From the NCBI GenBank assembly GCA_027623845.1, contig JAQBUJ010000052.1, forward strand, positions 1 through 11,173: 11,173 nucleotides of DNA. The letters run 5' to 3'. Positions 5,616 to 11,173 of this stretch are shown piece by piece. The translations under genes were made by a program, and so were the position numbers. Below the pieces are notes generated by a model. The model did not search any database, had not been told where the DNA came from, and worked only from the letters and a program-made list of their open reading frames with translations. How positions within the stretch are numbered: the stretch's first letter is position 1; every line of letters starts with the position of its first letter. This stretch comes from Pseudomonadota bacterium. GTDB taxonomy: Bacteria; Pseudomonadota; Alphaproteobacteria; Thalassobaculales; Thalassobaculaceae.

Positions 5616-6623
5616 CTAGCGTCGGCCCAGCTCGCCGAGCCGGTTCAACACCATTTCGACGCTGATCTCATCCATCCGATCCTTGCCATGGCGAATCCGG
5701 CCGGCAGGCGAAAGCGGGGTGATCCTGGGATCTTCGTGCAGCGGCACCGACCCGCCGAACAACCCAAGCGATGGCGTGTCGACGGCGGCGGCGATCTGTA
5801 GCATCCCGGTGTCGTTACCGATGCAGGCCTGGCACAAGGACACCGCAGCCGCCGCCTCCAGGATTGGCCGATCGATCAGGCAGGCCAACCATGGCGGATT
5901 CTGGAAGCGTTCAGCCAACCGCGTCGCCATCTCTGCTTCCGCCGGGCCGCCGACCAGCACGACCGCGTGACCTAGGTTTCCATGCAAGGCCTGGATGAGA
6001 GCGCCGAAATTCGCCTCGCCCCATTGTTTGAACGCCTCGCTCGAGCCGATCGCCAGGGCAATGCGCGGTTCCGCAAGAGCCGCCAACGTGGCCTTGGCGG
6101 TTTGGAGGGCGTCGACAGGGAGCGGCAACGCCGGCTCGGCCCCGGTCAGTGGCACGTCATGCAATTGCAACAACCGGTTGGCCTTGGCGATGGCCGACAG
6201 CGATCGATCCCGTCTCGACAATCCATGCGGCGAGGTCAGCAGCGCGTCCTGCCAACCGATGCCGAAGCCGATGCGCTTAACGATGCCGGCCCGCCAAGCC
6301 GCCAAGGCATAGCGGACCGAGCCATGCAGGATCCAAACCTGACCGAATTGATAGGGCCGCAGATCCGCGCCAAGCCGCCAGCCGCCCAACGGCCCGCCAT
6401 GGGCTCCGCCATCGGGCGCCAGATAAAGCACGTCGCGCACATGATCCGCCGCCGCCAGCAGATCCCTGGCGAGCGAGCGTTCCTTGGTCAGTAAGGTTAT
6501 GCGGCGGACACGGGAGGTTTCGGCGATCGCCTGCAGATGCGGTAAATGCCAGATCGTGTCGCCGATTCCCGGCAACGGCTGGATGACCAGAGTGCCGCCG
6601 GTTGTGTCTGGTTCGAGGCTCAT
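5616..6623 (-). CDS. Second glycosyltransferase family 9 protein
   Basis: A 335-residue GT9 protein, clearly diverged from its convergent neighbour. It has the N-terminal LVIQPLPGIGDTIWHLP (12-28) with G21-D22 at the catalytic-aspartate position, and the C-terminal GNDTGMLQIAAAVDTPSLG (269-287) as the nucleotide-sugar site. In this motif the histidine usual in GT9 (DSGxxH) is Gln276, so donor binding may differ. ATG 6623 is firmly set by a perfect GGAGGT (6631-6636) 7 nt upstream, the strongest ribosome site in the window; a 33-codon upstream extension is not needed. It is transcribed divergently from the GT4 gene across a 178-bp gap holding a tandem repeat. Likely role: addition of a sugar to LPS core or another surface glycan. 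Confidence 0.88.
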   Translation of the reverse strand: MSLEPDTTGGTLVIQPLPGIGDTIWHLPHLQAIAETSRVRRITLLTKERSLARDLLAAADHVRDVLYLAPDGGAHGGPLGGWRLGADLRPYQFGQVWILHGSVRYALAAWRAGIVKRIGFGIGWQDALLTSPHGLSRRDRSLSAIAKANRLLQLHDVPLTGAEPALPLPVDALQTAKATLAALAEPRIALAIGSSEAFKQWGEANFGALIQALHGNLGHAVVLVGGPAEAEMATRLAERFQNPPWLACLIDRPILEAAAAVSLCQACIGNDTGMLQIAAAVDTPSLGLFGGSVPLHEDPRITPLSPAGRIRHGKDRMDEISVEMVLNRLGELGRR

Positions 6624-6630
6624 GCGGCCA

Positions 6631-6636
6631 ACCTCC
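6631..6636 (-). promoter_or_regulatory. Strong Shine-Dalgarno sequence of the second GT9 gene
   Basis: GGAGGT on the minus strand, 7 nt from ATG 6623, decides the start codon. Confidence 0.8.
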
Positions 6637-6714
6637 GGGATCGGCGGGGGTGGGAAAGGGCAAGGTCTTGCCGTTGCCGGATGCCTACACCACAATCCAC
6701 GCCAATGGCACAAT

Positions 6715-6779
6715 CTTTTCATGCTGGCTTTTCATGCTGGCTTTTCATGCTGGCTTTTCGGGTTGGCTTTTCACGCTGG
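6715..6779 (+). repeat. 13-bp tandem repeat upstream of the GT4 gene
   Basis: The unit CATGCTGGCTTTT occurs three times exactly (6720-6732, 6733-6745, 6746-6758), then as CGGGTTGGCTTTT (6759-6771) and as a partial CACGCTGG (6772-6779); the preceding CTTTT (6715-6719) is the tail of another unit. Because 13 is not a multiple of 3, the ATG in each exact copy lies in a different reading frame. All three frames are open across the tract. The array sits 23-87 nt before the GT4 start and within the gap shared with the divergent GT9 gene. Copy number is likely variable between strains and could alter expression. Confidence 0.9.
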
Positions 6780-6801
6780 AACCGCTGGGGTGGCCGCAGT
6801 A

Positions 6802-7827
6802 ATGGTGAAACTCCTACAGGCGATGGCCGGCGCGAAACATGGCGGCGCCGAGGCCTTCTTCACCCGCCTCGCCATTGCTCTGGAGCGTGGCGGCCAGGAA
6901 CAGCGCGTGGTGATCCGGCGCGACGATGATCGGGCGGCGGCATTGCGCAGCGGCGGGATCGAGCCGCTACAGCTCAGATTTGGTGGGGCGTTGGACCTGT
7001 TGACCCGGCGCCGCCTCGCCCGCGAGGTCCGTCGCTATCGCCCGGACGTGGTGATGACCTGGATGAATCGCGCGACGGCGAAAATGCCGCCGGGCCGGTT
7101 TGTCCATGTCGCCCGGCTCGGCGGCTATTATGATCTGAAGTACTACCGCCACTGCGATCACTTGATCGGCAACACGCCGGGTATCGTCGCGTATCTAATC
7201 GCCCATGGCTGGCCGGCCGAGCGGGCGCACTACATCGGTAATTTTGTCGATACCCGAAAAGGGACCCCCGTCGGGCGCGCCGGTTTGAACACGGCGGCGG
7301 ACGCCAAGGTGATCGTGGCGCTGGGCCGGTTGCACCGGAACAAAGCTTTTGACGTGCTGATCCGCAGCCTTGCCGAGGTTCCGGACGCGGTGCTTTGGCT
7401 GGCCGGAGACGGGCCGGAGGAAGGCGCGCTGAAGGCGCTGGCGCGGGATGTCGGGGTGATCGACCGGGTCCGCTTTCTCGGCTGGCGCGACGACACGGCC
7501 GATCTGATTGCGGCGGCGGATATCCTGGCCTGCCCATCGCGCCACGAGCCGCTCGGCAATGTGGTGATCGAGGCTTGGGCCCAAGCCAAACCGGTGGTCG
7601 CAGCGGCCAGTGACGGGCCGAAACACCTGATCACCGAAGGCCAGAACGGTTTGCTCTGCCCGATCGACGCACCACAGGCCTTGGCCTTGGCGCTGCGCCG
7701 GGTCGCCGAGACACCGGCGCTGGCGGCGCTGTTGGGGGCCGGCGGCGAGGCGGCCTTTCACGCCAGTTTCACCGAGCAAAAGATTGTTCGCCAGTACCAG
7801 GAATTGTTTTCCAGTATCGTCGGATAA
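6802..7827 (+). CDS. Glycosyltransferase family 4 protein
   Basis: A 341-residue GT-B retaining glycosyltransferase. The N-terminal domain begins with AMAGAKHGGAEAFF (7-20), the glycine-rich acceptor loop of GT4. The C-terminal domain has VALGRLHRNKAFDVLI (172-187), LAGDGPE (200-206) and the EX7E motif E249-PLGNVVI-E257 that binds the nucleotide sugar. Function is probably addition of a sugar to LPS core or another envelope glycan at the cytoplasmic membrane face; donor and acceptor are unknown. ATG 6802 is chosen because the GT4 N-terminal strand MVKLLQ starts there. No good Shine-Dalgarno sequence is seen, and an in-frame GTG at 6790 and an in-frame repeat-borne ATG at 6721 remain alternatives. 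The gene diverges from the GT9 gene and is followed 98 nt later by the aminotransferase. Confidence 0.9.
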   Translation: MVKLLQAMAGAKHGGAEAFFTRLAIALERGGQEQRVVIRRDDDRAAALRSGGIEPLQLRFGGALDLLTRRRLAREVRRYRPDVVMTWMNRATAKMPPGRFVHVARLGGYYDLKYYRHCDHLIGNTPGIVAYLIAHGWPAERAHYIGNFVDTRKGTPVGRAGLNTAADAKVIVALGRLHRNKAFDVLIRSLAEVPDAVLWLAGDGPEEGALKALARDVGVIDRVRFLGWRDDTADLIAAADILACPSRHEPLGNVVIEAWAQAKPVVAAASDGPKHLITEGQNGLLCPIDAPQALALALRRVAETPALAALLGAGGEAAFHASFTEQKIVRQYQELFSSIVG

Positions 7828-7830
7828 GTC

Positions 7831-7860
7831 TTGGTTCGCCGGGCTTTTTATTTCTATAGT
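7831..7860 (+). promoter_or_regulatory. Sigma70-type promoter of the aminotransferase gene
   Basis: TTGGTT (7831-7836) and TATAGT (7855-7860) are separated by 18 nt, giving a transcript with a leader of about 60 nt before ATG 7926. A short T-run inside the spacer follows the GT4 stop and may also contribute to ending that transcript, but no solid hairpin precedes it. Confidence 0.5.
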
Positions 7861-7925
7861 GCGCCTCTGATTTCAACCCGTGTGGGACTGATGGCTGCGG
7901 CCTCGGGACCGATTGGGAGCCTGCC

Positions 7926-9257
7926 ATGTCGATCTCCGATACCAATGTGCCGAACGACCTCGATTCTTTGTGGATGCCGTTCACCGCAAACCGCCAATTC
8001 AAGAAGGAACCGCGGCTGTTCGTCGAGGCCGAGGGGATGCACTACATCACCGCCGACGGTCGCCGGGTGCTGGACGGGACCGCCGGGCTGTGGTGCGTCA
8101 ATGCCGGCCATCGCCGCAAACCGATTATCGAAGCGGTGCGCAAGCAGGTCGAAAAGCTCGACTATGCGCCTGGTTTTCAGATCGGCCATCCGCTGTCCTT
8201 CGAGTTCGCCTCGCGGTTGACCGGGATGCTGGAGGGGTACAGTCAGGTGATGTTCACCAACTCCGGTTCCGAAGCGGTCGACACGGCACTGAAGATGGCG
8301 CTCGCTTATCAGCGGACCATCGGGCAAGGCACCCGGACCCGCTTCATTGGCCGCGAGCGTGGTTATCATGGCGTCGGTTTTGGCGGCATCTCGGTCGGCG
8401 GCATTTCGCCGAACCGCAAGATGTTCGGCAATATGTTGACCGGTATCGACCATCTGCCGCACACCCACAACGCCGAGAAGAACAGCTTTTCCCGAGGGCA
8501 GCCGGAATGGGGCGCGCATCTGGCTGACGACCTGGAGCGGATCGTCGCCTTGCATGACGCCTCGAATATCGCTGCGGTCATTGTCGAGCCGGTTGCAGGG
8601 TCGACCGGGGTTCTGGTTCCGCCCAAGGGCTATCTGCAGCGGCTGCGCGAGATTTGCACCAAGCACGGCATCCTGCTGATATTCGATGAGGTGATCACTG
8701 GGTTCGGCCGTCTTGGCGATAGCTTTGCCAGCGAGTATTTCGGCGTGCAACCGGACCTGTTCACCACCGCCAAGGGCATCACCAACGCCACGGTGCCGAT
8801 GGGCGCGGTGTTCGTTCGCGAGGGTATCTATGACGCCTTCATGAACGCGGCGACTGATGAGAACGCCATCGAGTTCTTCCATGGCTATACCTATTCCGGT
8901 CATCCGCTCGCCTGTGCCGCCGGTCTGGCGACGCTTGATCTTTATCGTGACGAGGGTTTGTTCGAGCGAGCGGCCGGATTGCGGCAGTATTTCGAGGACG
9001 CGATGCACTCGCTTGCCGATGCCAACCACGTGATCGATGTTCGCAATCTTGGCATCATGGGTGGCATCGATCTTGAGCCGATCCCCGGCAAACCGACGGC
9101 GCGCGCCTTCTCCGTCTTCACCAAGGCCTATGAGAGCGGACTATTGGTGCGCACGACCGGAGATACCATCGCGCTGTCGCCGCCGCTGATCATTGAAAAA
9201 GCGCAGATCGATTTCATCGCCGAGACTGTCCGCGACGTACTCAAGACGGTGCACTGA
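7926..9257 (+). CDS. Class III omega-amino acid:pyruvate aminotransferase (beta-alanine transaminase-like)
   Basis: A 443-residue PLP-dependent aminotransferase close in motif pattern to bacterial beta-alanine/omega-amino acid:pyruvate transaminases such as Pseudomonas BauA. Diagnostic stretches are LWMPFTANRQF (15-25), APGFQIGHPLSF (81-92), TNSGSEAVDTALKMA (111-125), the RGYHG segment (145-149), VIVEPVAGSTGVL (218-230), LIFDEVITGFGRLG (251-264) with cofactor-binding Asp254, and the Schiff-base lysine K283 in TTAKG. HGYTYSGHP follows, as in the family. It is soluble and cytosolic and would move an amino group from beta-alanine, GABA, other omega-amino acids or amines to pyruvate; the actual donor needs assay. 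GGGAG (7915-7919) lies 6 nt before the ATG. It appears to be monocistronic, with its own promoter and a 139-nt gap downstream. Confidence 0.93.
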   Translation: MSISDTNVPNDLDSLWMPFTANRQFKKEPRLFVEAEGMHYITADGRRVLDGTAGLWCVNAGHRRKPIIEAVRKQVEKLDYAPGFQIGHPLSFEFASRLTGMLEGYSQVMFTNSGSEAVDTALKMALAYQRTIGQGTRTRFIGRERGYHGVGFGGISVGGISPNRKMFGNMLTGIDHLPHTHNAEKNSFSRGQPEWGAHLADDLERIVALHDASNIAAVIVEPVAGSTGVLVPPKGYLQRLREICTKHGILLIFDEVITGFGRLGDSFASEYFGVQPDLFTTAKGITNATVPMGAVFVREGIYDAFMNAATDENAIEFFHGYTYSGHPLACAAGLATLDLYRDEGLFERAAGLRQYFEDAMHSLADANHVIDVRNLGIMGGIDLEPIPGKPTARAFSVFTKAYESGLLVRTTGDTIALSPPLIIEKAQIDFIAETVRDVLKTVH

Positions 9258-9331
9258 TCTTTCAAGACCGGAAAGGCGCGGCAAAGGGGCCGGGTCTCGG
9301 GGGCGAAATCCAGAATTTGGCTCCAAAGCTT

Positions 9332-9358
9332 TTGACTTGCCAAGGATTCGCGGATTCG
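9332..9358 (+). promoter_or_regulatory. Possible promoter region for the lipoprotein gene
   Basis: TTGACT (9332-9337) is a good -35 hexamer, but the candidate -10 at about 9353-9358 (GATTCG) is poor and lies at a 15-nt spacing. The segment also holds a tandem GGATTCG (9344-9350, 9352-9358). This is the best promoter-like element in the 139-nt gap after the aminotransferase. Confidence 0.2.
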
Positions 9359-9396
9359 TCACTGTTGCAGCGACTCCTTAACGCGGGTGCTTGGTG

Positions 9397-9660
9397 ATGC
9401 GAAGAGCCATCGTTCTATCGATCGGTTTGTTGCTGCTTTCGGGATGTGCCGAGGATATCCGCACGGTGGTGGATGATCTGTTCGGCGCAAAGCAAGTAAA
9501 GCCGGCTGTGGCCGCCGTTGAACCGCGCTATTGCTACCGGACCATCGGAAAGGTCAATTGCTATACCCAGCCCCTGGGGGGTGAGGAAGCAAACCGGCTG
9601 ATCGGCTATGAGGGGGCTGCGCCTCGGGCCACCTCAAGCACTGGCCCGCTCCGCCCCTGA
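9397..9660 (+). CDS. Small outer-membrane lipoprotein of unknown function
   Basis: An 87-residue predicted lipoprotein. It has a basic start MRRA, a hydrophobic helix (5-14) and the lipobox LSGC with lipidated Cys17; residue +2 is Ala, which by the Lol rule favours outer-membrane sorting. The mature part has a conserved-looking block PRYCYRTIGKVNCYTQPLGG (43-62), with Cys46 and Cys55 that could form a disulfide, then an RLIGYEGAAP tail. I recall similar YCYRT...CY motifs in small alphaproteobacterial proteins but know no function. ATG 9397 is preferred; TTG 9391 and GTG 9394 directly precede it. No strong Shine-Dalgarno sequence is visible. The Sel1 gene begins 18 nt after its stop in the same reading frame. 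Confidence 0.82.
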   Translation: MRRAIVLSIGLLLLSGCAEDIRTVVDDLFGAKQVKPAVAAVEPRYCYRTIGKVNCYTQPLGGEEANRLIGYEGAAPRATSSTGPLRP

Positions 9661-9678
9661 CGATCCCGCGCCACCTAC

Positions 9679-10371
9679 TTGGTTGGTCTCTTGCGTCGAT
9701 ACTTCACAGTCCCGCTCCTTTTGATCGCCGTCGCGTTATCGGCGCCGACGATGCATTCCGCTTCGGCGCAGAACGGCGCAGAACGGCGAAGACAGTCCTA
9801 TACAGACGCCATGGATTGGTACCGCAAGAGCGCCAGGGCCGGCGATCCCAAGGCGCAGTTCTATTATGGTTTGGCGCTGGAAGCAGGCGAACAGGGGCCG
9901 CGTGACCTTGCCGCCGCGCGGCTATGGTTCAAGCGGGCGGCGGCGGCCCAACATCCACTGGCGCTTTATAAATTGGCGCTGATGACCCAGTTCGGCCAAG
10001 GCGGCGCGGCGAACCCGGTCGAGGCGCGGCGGCTTTACCGGCTTGCCGCTGAGCGGGGCGTGGTCGAGGCGAAATTCAATCTGGCGGTGATGCTGTTGGA
10101 TGGTGTTGGCGGTGCGGCGGACGGAAAAGCCGCGGCTGAGTTTTTCGCGGCTGCGGCGCGGGACGGCGTGACGGTTTCGTTTCTCCATCTGGCGATCCTC
10201 TATAGCCGCGGCGAGGGGGTGGAGCGCGATCCCGTCGAGGCGCTAAAATGGGCGTATCTGGCGCGGCAGGCCAAGGTTCCCAGCGCCTCCGGGGTTGCCG
10301 AGAGCCTGGCCTCGCCCCTGTCGGGTGACCAAATCGCCGACGCCGAGGCGCGGGCCCGGGCCTGGAAGTAA
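9679..10371 (+). CDS. Periplasmic Sel1-repeat (TPR-like) protein
   Basis: A 230-residue exported protein. Residues 1-30 form a signal peptide (basic LLRRYF, hydrophobic VPLLLIAVAL, cleavage probably after SASA). About five Sel1-like repeats of roughly 36 residues follow, recognisable as AMDWYRKSARAGDPKAQ (44-60), ARLWFKRAAAAQHPLAL (80-96), ARRLYRLAAERGVVEAK (116-132), AAEFFAAAARDGVTVSF (152-168) and ALKWAYLARQA (188-198). Sel1 proteins are alpha-solenoid scaffolds for protein interactions. There is no ATG or GTG before the signal peptide: the only possible starts are TTG 9679 or TTG 9691, with no clear Shine-Dalgarno sequence. The frame is continuous with the lipoprotein gene apart from its TGA (9658-9660), so translation may depend on coupling. 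A 10-bp direct duplication lies at the signal-cleavage region. The partner is unknown. Confidence 0.82.
   Translation: MVGLLRRYFTVPLLLIAVALSAPTMHSASAQNGAERRRQSYTDAMDWYRKSARAGDPKAQFYYGLALEAGEQGPRDLAAARLWFKRAAAAQHPLALYKLALMTQFGQGGAANPVEARRLYRLAAERGVVEAKFNLAVMLLDGVGGAADGKAAAEFFAAAARDGVTVSFLHLAILYSRGEGVERDPVEALKWAYLARQAKVPSASGVAESLASPLSGDQIADAEARARAWK
9765..9784 (+). repeat. 10-bp tandem duplication at the signal-peptide cleavage site of the Sel1 gene
   Basis: GGCGCAGAAC occurs twice in tandem, and a degenerate third start, GGCGAAGAC, follows at 9785. The unit is not a multiple of 3, so gain or loss of a copy would shift the frame between the signal peptide and the Sel1 repeats. Confidence 0.7.
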
Positions 10372-10417
10372 TCCCGGTCGCTCAAGTCGCCAAACCGCCA
10401 AGGAAGGACAGGTAACC

Positions 10418-11173
10418 GTGCAACACTCTGAAACGACTGCACCACGACGGCCTCGATATCTGCCCTATCTGTCGGGACGGTTCCGCCTTGCCATGGGGTT
10501 GATGGCGCTGGATCTGGATGAGTGGATCGAGCCAGACGAGCATTTCGCCGCTGAGCTTGCCGAGAAGGACCGGCTGTTTGCCGAACGCCACGCGGATGTC
10601 GTGGGCGCCTTGGCAGGCAGCGAGCCGGCCCAGCAGGAAGTGTTGGGGTTGTTGATTGAGCATATGACCCGCCTGCACCCGCATCTATTGCATTTGGACG
10701 GCGGTGCGGTGCGGGTCGTGCCAAGCGGGGCGTCCTATCGGCTGGAGGACTGGACGGCGGCGCCGCTCGATCTGGCCGGGCGTCTAGCGCAGGAGGATTT
10801 CTGTCTGATGGCGCCGGGAGAGGCGGGCTATACCTTGCAAGCCGCGTCGTTGTGCTTCCCCTCGCGCTGGCAATTGGCCGAGAAGATAGGGCACCCGATG
10901 GCGGCGATCCACGGTCCGGTGCCGGGGTTCAACGACAAGCTCGCCCGTCCGGTTGACCGATTTTTTGAGCACCTGCATGTCGACCGCCCGGTCTGGCGGG
11001 TTAATTGGTCGGTCAATGACGACCCGACGCTGTTTCAACCGATACGTCGCCAGGGACCGGATGCCGGCACGCCAATCACCCCACGCGACGCCGGCGAGCG
11101 GGTGTTCACCCGCTGTGAGCGGCAAACCTTGCGGCGGTTGCCCGAGACTGGCTGGATCCTGTTCACCATCAAG
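10418..11173 (+). CDS. DUF3445 / heme-dependent oxidative N-demethylase family protein (3' end outside window)
   Basis: The frame stays open from GTG 10418 to the last base (252 codons), so the gene is cut by the window edge. The sequence matches the DUF3445 family, annotated after the heme-dependent oxidative N-demethylase alpha subunit that removes methyl groups from dimethylamine-type substrates. Family hallmarks are LCFPSRWQLAEKIGHPMAAI (145-164), HGPVPGF (165-171), RFFEHL (181-186) and PVWRVNWSVNDDPTLFQP (191-208), followed by the segment RCERQTLRRLPETGWILFTI (232-251). There is no signal peptide, so it is likely cytosolic. The GTG start is supported by an AGG-rich stretch (10401-10412) just upstream; no ATG is suitably placed. 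It lies 46 nt after the Sel1 gene and could be in the same transcript. Many DUF3445 proteins are biochemically uncharacterised, so the demethylase label is family-level only. Confidence 0.87.
   Translation, partial: MQHSETTAPRRPRYLPYLSGRFRLAMGLMALDLDEWIEPDEHFAAELAEKDRLFAERHADVVGALAGSEPAQQEVLGLLIEHMTRLHPHLLHLDGGAVRVVPSGASYRLEDWTAAPLDLAGRLAQEDFCLMAPGEAGYTLQAASLCFPSRWQLAEKIGHPMAAIHGPVPGFNDKLARPVDRFFEHLHVDRPVWRVNWSVNDDPTLFQPIRRQGPDAGTPITPRDAGERVFTRCERQTLRRLPETGWILFTIK

Noticed and set aside
6484..6801. 106-codon upstream extension of the GT4 gene
   Set aside because: It runs antisense through the GT9 5' end and the 13-bp repeat. The conserved GT4 N-terminus starts at 6802. The repeat-borne ATG 6721 is kept only as an alternative in the repeat finding.
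7854..9029. Long antisense open frame (391 codons) across the aminotransferase
   Set aside because: The plus strand carries all class III aminotransferase motifs; the antisense frame has no recognisable domain and mirrors GC-rich codon structure.
9258..9300. GACCGG...CCGGGTC inverted repeat after the aminotransferase as a terminator
   Set aside because: The arms are imperfect, the loop is long and no T-run follows.
10200..10724. Antisense open frames over the Sel1 end and the start of the DUF3445 gene (also 10382-10684 and 10784-11125)
   Set aside because: The plus-strand frame from 10418 is open to the window end and has strong family motifs, so these are shadows.
1..11173. Searched by eye for tRNA/rRNA genes, CRISPR arrays, transposases, integrases, att sites, riboswitches and defence genes
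   Set aside because: None seen. The only tandem arrays are the 13-bp and 10-bp units and a short GGATTCG pair, none with CRISPR-like spacing.

Overview
The window looks like chromosomal DNA of a GC-rich alphaproteobacterium, most likely Rhodospirillales-like. Evidence: strongly GC3-biased codons, a TIGR02186/Alph_Pro_TM gene (a family known from Alphaproteobacteria) next to a TauE/SafE exporter, and DUF3445 and omega-amino-acid transaminase genes typical of such genomes. It carries eleven complete protein genes and one gene cut by the right edge. I see no rRNA, tRNA, CRISPR array, insertion sequence or phage gene.

Layout. (1) 175-1251 (+) encodes a beta-decarboxylating dehydrogenase of the tartrate/D-malate dehydrogenase group. 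(2) 3984-1266 (-) is a sulfur/stress block: a single-domain rhodanese, then, behind its own likely promoter, a TauE/SafE permease, a translationally coupled TIGR02186 membrane-anchored periplasmic protein, and a universal stress protein. (3) 4205-7827 is an envelope-glycan block: a stand-alone PilZ protein (c-di-GMP type), a GT9 heptosyltransferase-like enzyme (+), a second GT9 enzyme (-, convergent with the first) and a GT4 enzyme (+, divergent from the second). A 13-bp tandem repeat sits in the intergenic gap upstream of the GT4 gene. (4) 7926-9257 (+) is a class III omega-amino acid:pyruvate aminotransferase with its own sigma70-like promoter. (5) 9397-11173 (+) holds a small lipoprotein, a periplasmic Sel1-repeat protein with no ATG or GTG start, and the first 252 codons of a DUF3445 heme-dependent oxidative N-demethylase family gene that runs off the window.

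Working together. Block 2 plausibly handles sulfane sulfur or sulfite: the rhodanese moves sulfane sulfur, TauE/SafE exports sulfur-containing anions, and the TIGR02186 protein is an extracytoplasmic partner of unknown function. Block 3 plausibly builds LPS core or a related surface glycan, possibly under c-di-GMP influence. The transaminase and the N-demethylase-like gene point to amine/amino-acid catabolism but are separate units.

I found no clearly new multi-gene system. The most unusual signals are the 13-bp repeat upstream of the glycosyltransferase, loss of a conserved substrate-binding arginine in the dehydrogenase, the TauE/TIGR02186/USP/rhodanese association, and the Sel1 gene that lies in frame behind the lipoprotein stop codon with only TTG starts.
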